The notes beneath the pieces were generated by a model. The model had not been told where the DNA came from, made no database searches, and worked only from the letters and a program-made list of their open reading frames with translations. Positions 52,357 to 61,575 of a stretch of DNA of 64,000 bases are shown here, piece by piece (the first letter of the stretch is position 1; every line of letters begins with the position of its first letter). The DNA comes from Ferruginibacter yonginensis (GTDB lineage Bacteria; Bacteroidota; Bacteroidia; Chitinophagales; Chitinophagaceae): assembly GCF_042651465.1 (NCBI RefSeq), contig NZ_JBHSCZ010000001.1, positions 1,488,001 to 1,552,000 on the forward strand. The letters run 5' to 3'. The translations under genes were made by a program, and so were the position numbers.

Positions 52357-53763
52357 ATGGATATCAACTTCAACGAAAACAAACAACACACATTACAAGC
52401 ACCCGTAACAATATCGGGTACTGGTTTACATAGTGGTATTCATGCTGATATGGTACTGAACCCTGCCCCACCCAATTTTGGTTTTCAATTTAAACGTACT
52501 GATTTAGGCTGTAGTGCACCCATTAAAGCAGATTGCGATTTGGTTACAGATACAAGCCGTGGTACCACTTTAGAAAAAGGTGAGGTTAAAATTTCAACCG
52601 TTGAACATATTTTAGCAGCGTTGGTTGGTATGGGTATTGATAATTGTTTAATTGAAGTAAGTGGCCCCGAAATACCAATTATTGATGGTAGCAGCATGCC
52701 GTTTACCAATTTAATTGAAGCTACAGGTGTGGTGGAACAAGATGCTGAAAAAGTTTGGTACGAATTAGATGAACCTATTTCATTTTACGACGAAGCTAAA
52801 AATGCAGAGTTTACAGCCGTTCCTGCTAACGATTATAGAATTACAACACTTATTGATTTTAATTCGCCTGTGTTAGGTACACAACATGCCGATTTAAAAC
52901 GCCTTAAAGATTTTCAAAAAGAAATTGCCCCTTGTAGAACATTTTGTTTTTTACATGAATTAGAAGCATTACTAGATAACAATTTAATTAAAGGTGGCGA
53001 CATCAATAATGCCATTGTAGTAGTTGATAAACCTATTACACCCGAAGAAATGCAACGCCTAGCCAAAGCCTTTGGAAAAGATAATATTGATGTTCAAAAA
53101 GAAGGCTACCTTAATAATTTAGAACTGCGTTTTAATAACGAACCGGCTCGTCATAAATTATTAGATGTAGTGGGTGATTTAGCCCTGAGTGGTTACCCCA
53201 TGAAGGCGCATATTATGGCTAACAGACCCGGCCATAGCAGTAACGTAGGCTTAGCAAAAGTATTAAAGGCACATTTTAAAAAGCATAGCAAAAATGTAAA
53301 TGTACCGGCTTACGATCCAAGTGCTCCTGCATTAATTCCTTTGGAAGAAATTGAAAAAATACTACCGCACCGTTATCCGTTTTTGTTAGTTGATAAGATT
53401 ATACGTATCAACGAAAAAGAAGTGATTGGTATTAAAAATGTAACCTTCAACGAATATTTTTTTCAAGGGCATTTCCCCGGCAACCCTATTATGCCCGGTG
53501 TTTTACAGGTAGAAGCATTGGCGCAAACAGGTGGTATTTTATGCATAAAATCAATGCCCGAGGGGCAATATGATACCTACTTTTTAAAAGTTGACAACTG
53601 TAAGTTCAAAGTAAAAGTTGTGCCTGGCGATACCATGATTTTAAAGATGGAACTGATGGAACCTATTAGAAGAGGTATTTGTACTATGAAGGGCAGCGTT
53701 TATGTAGGCAATAAGCTATGTACAGAAGGTGAATTTACCGCTCAAATAGTAAGAAGGGTTTAA
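52357..53763 (+). CDS. Bifunctional LpxC-FabZ (UDP-3-O-acyl-GlcNAc deacetylase / hydroxyacyl-ACP dehydratase)
   Basis: A 468-residue natural fusion typical of Bacteroidota. Residues 1 to about 310 are LpxC, the zinc deacetylase committing step of lipid A synthesis, with SGTGLHSG, the zinc motif EHILAAL, and HKLLDVVGDLALSG. Residues from about 325 are FabZ, with the HRYPFLLVDK start and the active-site His in FQGHFPGNPIMPG. The FabZ part dehydrates 3-hydroxyacyl-ACP, which competes with lipid A synthesis for the same substrate. A TATATTTG box (52332-52339) sits 17 bases before the start. Confidence 0.96.
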   Translation: MDINFNENKQHTLQAPVTISGTGLHSGIHADMVLNPAPPNFGFQFKRTDLGCSAPIKADCDLVTDTSRGTTLEKGEVKISTVEHILAALVGMGIDNCLIEVSGPEIPIIDGSSMPFTNLIEATGVVEQDAEKVWYELDEPISFYDEAKNAEFTAVPANDYRITTLIDFNSPVLGTQHADLKRLKDFQKEIAPCRTFCFLHELEALLDNNLIKGGDINNAIVVVDKPITPEEMQRLAKAFGKDNIDVQKEGYLNNLELRFNNEPARHKLLDVVGDLALSGYPMKAHIMANRPGHSSNVGLAKVLKAHFKKHSKNVNVPAYDPSAPALIPLEEIEKILPHRYPFLLVDKIIRINEKEVIGIKNVTFNEYFFQGHFPGNPIMPGVLQVEALAQTGGILCIKSMPEGQYDTYFLKVDNCKFKVKVVPGDTMILKMELMEPIRRGICTMKGSVYVGNKLCTEGEFTAQIVRRV

Positions 53764-53885
53764 TTTAGTATGAATAAATATTTTTATATTCATTTATAAA
53801 TAATATCTTAACTAAAAGTAATTAAAGCAAATCAACAATAAAACTCAACCAACAAATAATGGTTGTTTAAAATTTAATATAACCA

Positions 53886-54683
53886 ATGATTCATCCACAT
53901 ACATACATACACCCCAATGCTAAATTAGCTACCAACGTAAAAGTTGATCCATTCAGCGTTATACACCCTAACGTTGAAATTGGTGAAGGCACGTGGATAG
54001 GCAGTAACGTAACCATTATGGATGGTGCTCGTATTGGTAAAAATTGTAGAATTTTTCCGGGGGCTGTAATATCTGCCATACCGCAAGATTTAAAGTATAG
54101 TGGAGAAGATACCACTGTTGAAATAGGTGACAATACAACCATTAGAGAGTTTGTAACCATTAACCGTGGTAGTAAAGCCAACTGGACCACCAAAGTGGGC
54201 ACCAACTGTTTAATTATGGCTTATTGCCATATTGCACATGATTGTATAATTGGCAACAACTGCATTATGAGCAATAACACCCAGTTAGCTGGTCATGTAG
54301 AGTTAGGCGATTTTGCTATTTTAGGTGGTATGTGTGCCGTACACCAATTTGTAAAAATTGGGCAACACTGTATTATAAGCGGTGGCTCATTAATACGTAA
54401 AGATGTACCTCCTTTCATTAAAGCAGGTAACGAACCTATAAGCTATGCAGGTGTTAACTCTGTTGGTTTAAAAAGAAGAGGGTTTTCATTAGAAAGCATC
54501 AACGAAATTTTAAACATCTACCGCATCATCTACAACAAAGGGTTAAACACTACACAGGCACTCAATTATATTGAAGAAGAAGTACCTGCAACCAATGAAA
54601 GAGATGAAATTGTAACCTTTATTAGAGAAAGTGGCAGGGGTATTATTAAGCGTCAAATAAAAGGCGCTGTTTCTGAAGATTAA
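53886..54683 (+). CDS. lpxA: UDP-N-acetylglucosamine acyltransferase LpxA
   Basis: LpxA catalyses the first acylation in lipid A synthesis. The 265-residue protein is a left-handed beta helix of hexapeptide repeats with the catalytic His115 in MAYCHIAHDC (equivalent to E. coli His125), followed by the C-terminal helical domain. The repeat run from about residue 7 to 175 is clear. It follows lpxC-fabZ by 122 bases. An ABC ATPase follows 5 bases after its stop. Confidence 0.95.
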   Translation: MIHPHTYIHPNAKLATNVKVDPFSVIHPNVEIGEGTWIGSNVTIMDGARIGKNCRIFPGAVISAIPQDLKYSGEDTTVEIGDNTTIREFVTINRGSKANWTTKVGTNCLIMAYCHIAHDCIIGNNCIMSNNTQLAGHVELGDFAILGGMCAVHQFVKIGQHCIISGGSLIRKDVPPFIKAGNEPISYAGVNSVGLKRRGFSLESINEILNIYRIIYNKGLNTTQALNYIEEEVPATNERDEIVTFIRESGRGIIKRQIKGAVSED

Positions 54684-54688
54684 TTGCA

Positions 54689-55306
54689 TTGAATATAACA
54701 TTACAAAATACAGGCAAAAGGTATAATAGAGAATGGATTTTTAGAAAGTTCAATTATACCTTTTTGCAAGGTAACAGTTATGCTATTACAGGGGCCAATG
54801 GTTCAGGCAAATCAACATTACTACAAATAATTGCAGGTGCTACGTTACATAGCGAAGGTACCATTACAAGAAAACCTGCAGCAGCTGCCAATAATTACAA
54901 CGAAGAAACATCTTACCAGCAAATAGCCATTGTAGCGCCTTATTTAGATGTGGTGGAAGAGATGACCGCCATTGAATTTTTACAATTCCATCAAAATTTT
55001 AAACCGTTGGTGGCTACTATAAGCGATATATTAAATACAGTAGGGCTCAGCAAAGCAGGCCATAAAGAAATAAGGTATTTTAGTAGCGGTATGAAACAAC
55101 GTTTAAAGTTAGCACAAGCGTTTTTCAGTGATACAACCACGTTGTTGTTAGATGAACCTACTACCAATTTAGATGAAGCTGGCGTTGCTATATACAAACA
55201 GCTTTGGCAACAATATACACACAATCGTTTAGTAGTGGTAAGTAGCAACGACCCTCAAGAGTATGAAAACTGTACGGCTGTAATTTCAATAAGTGATTAT
55301 AAATAA
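54689..55306 (+). CDS. Stand-alone ABC transporter ATPase
   Basis: A 205-residue ATP-binding cassette protein. Walker A GANGSGKS (35-42), signature SSGMKQ (132-137) and Walker B LLLDEPTTN (Asp155, Glu156) are intact. The start is TTG at 54689, because the next ATG would lose the Walker A motif. The size and sequence resemble CcmA/LptB-like short ATPases. No permease is encoded nearby; the only membrane gene beside it is the 82-residue protein directly downstream with no intergenic gap. The transported substrate is unknown. Confidence 0.88.
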   Translation: MNITLQNTGKRYNREWIFRKFNYTFLQGNSYAITGANGSGKSTLLQIIAGATLHSEGTITRKPAAAANNYNEETSYQQIAIVAPYLDVVEEMTAIEFLQFHQNFKPLVATISDILNTVGLSKAGHKEIRYFSSGMKQRLKLAQAFFSDTTTLLLDEPTTNLDEAGVAIYKQLWQQYTHNRLVVVSSNDPQEYENCTAVISISDYK

Positions 55307-55555
55307 ATGAAACTAAAATACAATGTAACCCCAGGTAATTTTGTCGCTGTAATGATGATTACTTTATCTGTTATTTTAAAAATAGATAGTAATAATCCTA
55401 ATGATTTAATTGCTGCAGGTTATTTACTTTACACTGCAATTGTAATGCTATTGTTAGACTTTTTTTTACAATGGATCATCATTGACAATAAAAGAGTATG
55501 GCTCATTGAAGGGATTGCATTGCTAATACTATTTTCACTTTCTTTATTTCATTAA
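55307..55555 (+). CDS. Small membrane protein, unknown
   Basis: An 82-residue protein with three hydrophobic segments (about 10-22, 32-56, 64-81) and no recognisable motif. It begins directly after the stop codon of the ABC ATPase (no intergenic base) and is probably co-translated with it. Whether it is a partner of the ATPase is not known. It could be too small to be a full permease. Confidence 0.72.
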   Translation: MKLKYNVTPGNFVAVMMITLSVILKIDSNNPNDLIAAGYLLYTAIVMLLLDFFLQWIIIDNKRVWLIEGIALLILFSLSLFH

Positions 55556-55561
55556 ATAAGC

Positions 55562-56776
55562 TTACCTCCTACTTGCTATCAATAAATTTAAATCAGTATA
55601 CTTTAAATTAAAACGTTCACTTAAATGAAAATTAGTGAGGGCGCCTTTAAACATATAAATACCGCTACGTATATTTATTTTATACCAAATAATATTATCT
55701 ACGCCACCATCTTCAGCAGTTTCTAATAATAAAGGCATCAGTACGTTACTAATGGCTTGCGATGCAGTTCGTGCAAAACCACTTGGTATATTGGGTACAC
55801 AATAATGTATTACATCATACTTAGTAAAAGTGGGCGCTGCATGGGTGGTAACTTGGCTGGTTTCAAAACAACCGCCATGGTCAATACTTACATCAACAAT
55901 TACACTACCTGGTCGCATATTGCTCACCATTTGTTCTGTAACCACCATTGGTGTTCTACCACCATCGTTGCTTAAAGCGCCAACAGCTACATCACAAGTT
56001 TTTAATTGCTTGGCCAAAATTTTTGGTTCTAAAACGGAGGTCCACATACGACCGCCAATATTATTTTGCAGGCGTTTTAATCTGTAAATACTATTGTCAA
56101 ATATTTTTACACTAGCTCCCATTGCTAATGCCGTTCGAGCTGCATATTCACCCACAATACCAGCGCCCATTATAATTACTTTTGTGGGTGGTATGCCACT
56201 AATACCACCAACCAATACACCTTTTCCGTTATTGGCATTGCTGAGGTATTGCCCAGCAATAAGCATAACAGCTGAACCAGCAATTTCACTCATGCTGCGT
56301 ACAATAGGGTTATGACCACTATCGTCTTTTAAATTTTCAAAACTAAGTGCTGTAATTTTTTTGAGCATCATCTTCATTAAAATATCCCTTTTCATTTCGG
56401 CTAAATGAATGGGTGAAATGATGTATTGGTTCATTTTAAGTAATTCGCATTCCTCTTCACTTACAGGTGCACTTTTTACTAAAATATCAGCTTCAAAAAC
56501 TTGTTTTTTATCGTATACAATTTTGGCGCCTGCCTCACTATAATCTTTATCAGTATAATTAGCACCAATACCTGCGTTGGTTTCCACCCACACATCATGC
56601 CCATTGGCCACAATTACACTCACTGCATCTGGCGTTAGTGCAATCCTATTTTCGTTAAAAGAATCTTCTTTGGGTATGCCTATAAAAAGTTGATCTTTCT
56701 TAGGTTTTACATCCAACGTTTCTTCTAAGGTTTCGTAGCTGAGCGATGGTGATACAAAAGGTTTGGTAGTGGCCAT
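55562..56776 (-). CDS. ald: Alanine dehydrogenase
   Basis: A 404-residue NAD-dependent dehydrogenase that interconverts alanine and pyruvate plus ammonia. It has the family start IGIPKEDSFNENRIALTPD, the SPIHLAEM active-site region, the dinucleotide motif GAGIVGEYAA and the DVSIDHGGCFETSQ block. It ends 6 bases from the stop of the convergent small membrane gene. It is followed on the minus strand by that gene and preceded by tsaE, a common Bacteroidota pairing. Confidence 0.92.
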   Translation of the reverse strand: MATTKPFVSPSLSYETLEETLDVKPKKDQLFIGIPKEDSFNENRIALTPDAVSVIVANGHDVWVETNAGIGANYTDKDYSEAGAKIVYDKKQVFEADILVKSAPVSEEECELLKMNQYIISPIHLAEMKRDILMKMMLKKITALSFENLKDDSGHNPIVRSMSEIAGSAVMLIAGQYLSNANNGKGVLVGGISGIPPTKVIIMGAGIVGEYAARTALAMGASVKIFDNSIYRLKRLQNNIGGRMWTSVLEPKILAKQLKTCDVAVGALSNDGGRTPMVVTEQMVSNMRPGSVIVDVSIDHGGCFETSQVTTHAAPTFTKYDVIHYCVPNIPSGFARTASQAISNVLMPLLLETAEDGGVDNIIWYKINIRSGIYMFKGALTNFHLSERFNLKYTDLNLLIASRR

Positions 56777-56798
56777 TGAATAAATTCTTTTTTACAAA

Positions 56799-57212
56799 TT
56801 ACAATTTTATTTGCAGCAGGCGTTCATTATTTCCTTTAGAGGTGATATACACATGCACCGCATCATCAGGCAATAATTGTGGTGTTATAGTTGGCCACTC
56901 CACCAAACATAAATCACCACTATACAAACAATCCTCAACTCCTGCACCAATGGCTTCTTGCACTGATTTTAATCTGTATAAATCAAGGTGATACAAAGTG
57001 GTTTGTTGTGCCGTTGTATAGGTATTGATGATGGAAAAAGTAGGGCTACTCACGGCTTCTTTCACCCTTAGCACTTCACCAATTGCATGTACCAAAGTAG
57101 TTTTACCGGCACCCATTTCGCCATGTAAAGCAATTACTTTGCGTTGGCCAATTTGCTGCAACAAGGTGGTTGCGGCTGTTTGAATTGTATCGAGTGTAAA
57201 AGTTACATCCAT
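56799..57212 (-). CDS. tsaE: tRNA threonylcarbamoyladenosine biosynthesis ATPase TsaE
   Basis: TsaE is the ATPase of the TsaBDE complex that makes t6A37 in tRNA. The 137-residue protein has Walker A GEMGAGKTT (31-39) with Lys37, an SSPTFSIINTY motif and the YHLDLYRL strand with the catalytic acid. The partner TsaB is at 6169-6837. It precedes ald by 22 bases on the minus strand. A TATATTTG box on the minus strand (57217-57224) ends 4 bases before its start codon, so its mRNA may be leaderless. Confidence 0.93.
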   Translation of the reverse strand: MDVTFTLDTIQTAATTLLQQIGQRKVIALHGEMGAGKTTLVHAIGEVLRVKEAVSSPTFSIINTYTTAQQTTLYHLDLYRLKSVQEAIGAGVEDCLYSGDLCLVEWPTITPQLLPDDAVHVYITSKGNNERLLQIKL

Positions 57213-57240
57213 GTTGCAAATATAAATTGGTTAATTAGTA

Positions 57241-57270
57241 TTTGGTTAACCATAAAGCAAGATAATTTTG
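57241..57270 (+). promoter_or_regulatory. Promoter of the copper ATPase gene
   Basis: TTTG (57241-57244), an 18-base spacer and TAATTTTG (57263-57270) match the Bacteroidota promoter consensus. The start codon of the P-type ATPase comes only 4 bases later, so transcription may begin at or within the start codon region. The nested palindrome GGTTAACC overlaps the -33 element and could be a binding site. Confidence 0.62.
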
Positions 57271-57274
57271 CAAC

Positions 57275-59383
57275 ATGCAAACTACTGAATGGAAAGTTGA
57301 AGGCATGACGTGTAGCAACTGTGCACTCAGCATTACCAACTATTTAAAAAAAGAAGGATTGAATAATGTAGCCGTAAATGCAATTACTGGCGAAGTAAGT
57401 TTTGCTGATGCTTTGGATATTGAAAAAATTAAAAAAGGTATTCAACAATTGGGCTATAAGGTGGTTGATGAAAACGCCGTTACCATCACTCCCTCAAAAA
57501 CAAATTTTCTACATAACAATAAACAACGTTTTTTATTTACACTACCCGTTACCGTGGTATTGATGTTGCACATGCTACCCCTACATATGCACTGGCTCAT
57601 GAACCCTTGGGTGCAGGCCATTATTTGTTTACCAGTGTTTGTTGTAGGCATGTATTATTTTGGCAAAAGTGCTTACAAAAGTTTGTTACATGGTAGCCCA
57701 AATATGAATGTACTAATTACGGTGGGTGCCATAGCATCGTTTGGTTACAGTATGGTTGGTGCTATATTGAATTTAGGGGAACATTATTTATTTTTTGAAA
57801 CAACGGCATCCATCATCACCTTAGTATTTTTTGGTAATTATTTAGAAGAAGCTGCTATCCAGTCAACCCAAAAAGCGGTAAAATCATTAACAGCTACACA
57901 AAAAGTAATGGCCAATATGATTGCTTTTGATGACCAACATCAAGAACAAATTTTTCCGATAGAAAATAAATATTTAAAAAATGGCGATTTAGTACTCATT
58001 AAAAATGGTGAACAAGTGCCAGCCGATTGTAAAATTTTATGGGGCGATTGTAGTGTAAACGAAGCCATTATTACTGGTGAATTTGAGCCTATAACCAAAC
58101 AAAAAAAAGATACATTGATTGGCGGCAGCACCGTGGTAAATGGTTTGGTAAAAGCCATTGTAACTGCAGCTGGTAAAGATACTGTGCTTGCCAATATTAT
58201 TCATTTGGTGCAACAAGCCCAAGCTGAAAAACCACCCTTACAAAAATTAGCTGATCGTATTAGTGCAGTGTTTGTGCCTGTGGTACTCGGGTTTGCTTTA
58301 CTCACATTTATAATCAATTATTTTTTGTTTGATGTAAGTAGTGCACAAGCTATGTTAAGGGGTATTGCAGTTTTAGTAATATCATGCCCTTGTGCCATGG
58401 GTTTAGCCACACCTGCTGCTATTGCTGTTGGTTTAGGTAGGGCTGCAAAATTGGGTATATTATTTAAAAATGCATCCGCATTAGAAACCTTTAAAAAAAT
58501 AAAGCAAGTAGTGTTTGATAAAACAGGCACACTTACCACTGGCAAGTTTACTGTAACCGAATACCAAAGTGATGTAGATGATATTACATTTAAAAAAATG
58601 GTGTACTCACTCGAAAAATTTTCAAACCACCCTATTGCGAAAGCCATAACCGAACAATGGAAAACGAACGACTTTATTACTTGGCAAAAAATAGAAGAAA
58701 TAAAAGGTGTTGGTATGGTAGCCACTGACCACGAAGGCAATATATACAAAGTAGGTTCACATAAAATATTACCTAGCATACCAACAAGTGAACATAATTT
58801 ATATGTAATAAAAAATGATATTTTAATTGGCTGGATTAACCTTGCAGATGAAATAAGACCAGAAGCTGCCTCCGTAATCAATTGGTTGCATCAACAGCAA
58901 ATAAAAACTATTTTATTAAGTGGTGATAGTACCATTAAATGTGCACAAGTAGCACAAATATTAGGGATTGATGAAGTGTATGCATCAAAAACTCCATCAG
59001 AAAAATTAGCCATCATCACTTCATTAAATGCTGCTGCACCTACTGCAATGGTGGGTGATGGTATTAATGATGCACCTGCACTGGCCAAAGCATCATTGGG
59101 TATTTCATTAAGTGATGCTGCACAAATTGCAATACAAAGTGCTGATGTTATTTTAATGAACCAAGGCTTAAAAAATTTACCCATGGCTTTGGGCTTAGGC
59201 AAACACACTTACCGTACTATTAAACAAAATTTATTTTGGGCCTTCATCTACAACATTGTAGCATTACCTATTGCTGCGTTCGGCTTATTAACACCCACCT
59301 TAGCTGCATTAGCCATGGGTTTTAGTGATATTGTGCTGGCCATTAATTCAGTAAAACTTTATGTAAAAAAAGTTACTGATTAA
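57275..59383 (+). CDS. copA: Copper-translocating P1B-type ATPase
   Basis: A 702-residue heavy-metal P-type ATPase. It has one N-terminal HMA domain with the metal-binding CxxC in GMTCSNC (Cys13, Cys16) and about eight membrane helices. The CPC motif (371-373) in helix 6 indicates copper or silver. The phosphorylation motif DKTGT (Asp415), the actuator ITGEFEP and the hinge GDGINDAP are also present. It probably exports Cu(I) or supplies an oxidase. No copper chaperone or CueR-type regulator lies beside it. Confidence 0.93.
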   Translation: MQTTEWKVEGMTCSNCALSITNYLKKEGLNNVAVNAITGEVSFADALDIEKIKKGIQQLGYKVVDENAVTITPSKTNFLHNNKQRFLFTLPVTVVLMLHMLPLHMHWLMNPWVQAIICLPVFVVGMYYFGKSAYKSLLHGSPNMNVLITVGAIASFGYSMVGAILNLGEHYLFFETTASIITLVFFGNYLEEAAIQSTQKAVKSLTATQKVMANMIAFDDQHQEQIFPIENKYLKNGDLVLIKNGEQVPADCKILWGDCSVNEAIITGEFEPITKQKKDTLIGGSTVVNGLVKAIVTAAGKDTVLANIIHLVQQAQAEKPPLQKLADRISAVFVPVVLGFALLTFIINYFLFDVSSAQAMLRGIAVLVISCPCAMGLATPAAIAVGLGRAAKLGILFKNASALETFKKIKQVVFDKTGTLTTGKFTVTEYQSDVDDITFKKMVYSLEKFSNHPIAKAITEQWKTNDFITWQKIEEIKGVGMVATDHEGNIYKVGSHKILPSIPTSEHNLYVIKNDILIGWINLADEIRPEAASVINWLHQQQIKTILLSGDSTIKCAQVAQILGIDEVYASKTPSEKLAIITSLNAAAPTAMVGDGINDAPALAKASLGISLSDAAQIAIQSADVILMNQGLKNLPMALGLGKHTYRTIKQNLFWAFIYNIVALPIAAFGLLTPTLAALAMGFSDIVLAINSVKLYVKKVTD

Positions 59384-59445
59384 TAAAACTTGATATTTTT
59401 TTGTGAAGGAAACATCATCATTAAAGCACTAACTTTAAGCCTCAC

Positions 59446-61353
59446 ATGGATGCAACTGCTACACTAGAAAAATATTGGGGATACAAAACATTTCGTCCGT
59501 TACAGGCCGATATTATTGCTGCAGTGTTAGCACAACATGATACCTTGGCTTTATTACCTACAGGCGGCGGTAAATCAATTTGTTTTCAAGTGCCAGCAAT
59601 GATGATAGAAGGGATTTGTTTAGTGGTGAGTCCACTCATTGCTTTAATAAAAGACCAAGTTGAAAACTTAAAAAAGAAAGGTATAGGTGCATTAGCAATT
59701 TATGCAGGCATGCATTATAACGAAGTAAAACAAACATTGCAAAATGCAGCACATGGCAATTACAAATTTTTATACGTATCACCAGAACGTTTAGAAACCA
59801 AATTGTTTTTGGAATATTTACCTGCAATTAAACCCAGTTTATTAGTGGTTGATGAAGCACATTGCATATCACAATGGGGTTTCGATTTTAGGCCATCATA
59901 CATGCGTATTGCCAATTTACGTAATGAACTACCCAACGTTCCGGTTATTGCTTTAACAGCATCAGCCACAACAAAAGTGCAAGATGATATTTGTACAAAT
60001 TTATTATTTCAACCTTCCTTCAAAAAATTTCAACAATCATTTGTAAGACCCAATTTATCGTACAGCGTTTTTAAACCTACGGCCAAAGAAGCCAAAGTGG
60101 TTGATATATTAAATAAAGTAAAAGGCGCTGCCATTGTGTATTGCAAAAGCCGTAAACAAACTACTGTAGTGGCTAATTTGCTCAAAGCCAATAATATTAA
60201 TGCTGATTTTTACCATGCAGGTTTAAGCAACGAACAACGCAACCTCAAACAACAAAATTGGGTAAATAATATCACCACCGTCATTGTTTGCACCAATGCA
60301 TTTGGTATGGGTATTGATAAGCCCGATGTAAGAGTGGTAGTACATTATGATGTACCTGATTGTTTAGAAAATTATTATCAAGAAGCTGGCAGAGCAGGTA
60401 GAGATGAAAAAAGAGCTTACGCTGTGTTATTATACAATGCAAAAGAAGCTACGGATTTAATATCAAATATTGAAAACCGATATCCATCTCCCGAAAAATT
60501 AAAAGCACTTTATATGGCCGTTATGAACCATCTACAAATTGCTGCAGGTGGTGGAGAAGGTGAAAGCCATGACTTTGATATTGCTGTGTTTGCAAAAAAT
60601 TTCAAGTTCAATATTTTAGAAGCTACTTATGGTTTACAAGCATTGGCGCAAGATGGTTTTTTTACACTTGCTGAATCAATGTTTAAACAATCAACGGTTG
60701 TATTCACCGTTTCAAAAAATGATTTGCAAGCTTTTGAGCAACTCTACCCTTCATTAGAGCCTACTATAAAAGGGTTGCTCCGCTCTTACGAAGGTGTATT
60801 TGATTACCCAGCACAAATCAATGAAACATTGTTAGCTAAATTTTTAAAATTAGATGTTGCAACAGTAATTACGCATATACGACAGTTACACCAACACGGT
60901 ATTTTACAATATAAACCAGCCGCTGAAAAGCCTCAAATTGTACTTTTAAAAAACAGGATGTATACAGATGCTTTTCAGATAGATGTAACAGCCCACCTGC
61001 TCCGTAAAAAAGAAGCACTCAAAAGAGCCGTTGCTATGGAACAATATGTAAGCAACCAAACCTTATGTAGAAGTAGCATCATTGCCCAATATTTTGGCGA
61101 TACCCAAGCCACCAAATGTGGTATTTGTGATAATTGTATCAATAATACCGACGCTACTTTACCACCCGATCAATTCAACGAAGTTTGTAATAAAATAACA
61201 ATAATGTTGCAACAACAACCTTTACCATTGCAACAGTTAATGAAACAACTAAAACCATTAAGGCAACGTTCTGTTTGGTTGGTTATACAATACTTAATTA
61301 CAGAAGAAATAATTGAACAGAACAATAAAAATTTATTGCAAATTAAAAAGTAA
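59446..61353 (+). CDS. RecQ-type ATP-dependent DNA helicase
   Basis: A 635-residue 3'-5' superfamily 2 helicase. Walker A in PTGGGKS (Lys43), the DEAH box (136-139), SAT and the QEAGRAGRDEKRA motif VI are present. The RecQ zinc-binding cysteines follow in CGICDNC. The length allows a winged-helix region but no clear HRDC domain. It shares architecture with RecQ proteins of recombination repair, and Bacteroidota carry several RecQ paralogues, so the gene symbol is left open. It runs convergent with the HerA-like gene. Confidence 0.9.
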   Translation: MDATATLEKYWGYKTFRPLQADIIAAVLAQHDTLALLPTGGGKSICFQVPAMMIEGICLVVSPLIALIKDQVENLKKKGIGALAIYAGMHYNEVKQTLQNAAHGNYKFLYVSPERLETKLFLEYLPAIKPSLLVVDEAHCISQWGFDFRPSYMRIANLRNELPNVPVIALTASATTKVQDDICTNLLFQPSFKKFQQSFVRPNLSYSVFKPTAKEAKVVDILNKVKGAAIVYCKSRKQTTVVANLLKANNINADFYHAGLSNEQRNLKQQNWVNNITTVIVCTNAFGMGIDKPDVRVVVHYDVPDCLENYYQEAGRAGRDEKRAYAVLLYNAKEATDLISNIENRYPSPEKLKALYMAVMNHLQIAAGGGEGESHDFDIAVFAKNFKFNILEATYGLQALAQDGFFTLAESMFKQSTVVFTVSKNDLQAFEQLYPSLEPTIKGLLRSYEGVFDYPAQINETLLAKFLKLDVATVITHIRQLHQHGILQYKPAAEKPQIVLLKNRMYTDAFQIDVTAHLLRKKEALKRAVAMEQYVSNQTLCRSSIIAQYFGDTQATKCGICDNCINNTDATLPPDQFNEVCNKITIMLQQQPLPLQQLMKQLKPLRQRSVWLVIQYLITEEIIEQNNKNLLQIKK

Positions 61354-61358
61354 CAGGC

Positions 61359-61391
61359 AAAAAAAAGGGACCAAGATAGATATCTAGTCCC
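61359..61391 (-). terminator. Minus-strand terminator
   Basis: Stem GGGAC (61367-61371) / GTCCC (61387-61391), with an inner AGATA/TATCT pairing, is followed on the minus strand by eight T (A run 61359-61366). It therefore ends a minus-strand transcript, probably that of the HerA-like gene. The 222-base gap (61354-61575) also holds the inverted repeat TTGTAGTA-caaa-TACTACAA (61473-61492), the 16-base palindrome ATAATCAATTGATTAT (61532-61547) and a 33-codon plus-strand frame from 61412. I cannot assign a function to these. Confidence 0.75.
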
Positions 61392-61575
61392 GCTTTAAAA
61401 TCCAATATCCTATGAAAAACCGATGTGAAGATACATCGATATACTACTTCTACCAAGCATTTTTACAATTATTTGTAGTACAAATACTACAAAATAGTAA
61501 ATTTACGTTTTAAAAGATATTTATTACATTGATAATCAATTGATTATAGCTACATATTAAATTTAATAATAATTT

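Noticed and set aside
61412..61513. A 33-codon frame between recQ and the HerA-like gene
   Set aside because: There is no recognisable motif, it lies in a terminator-rich gap, and it includes inverted repeats. I mention it in the terminator entry but do not call it a gene.
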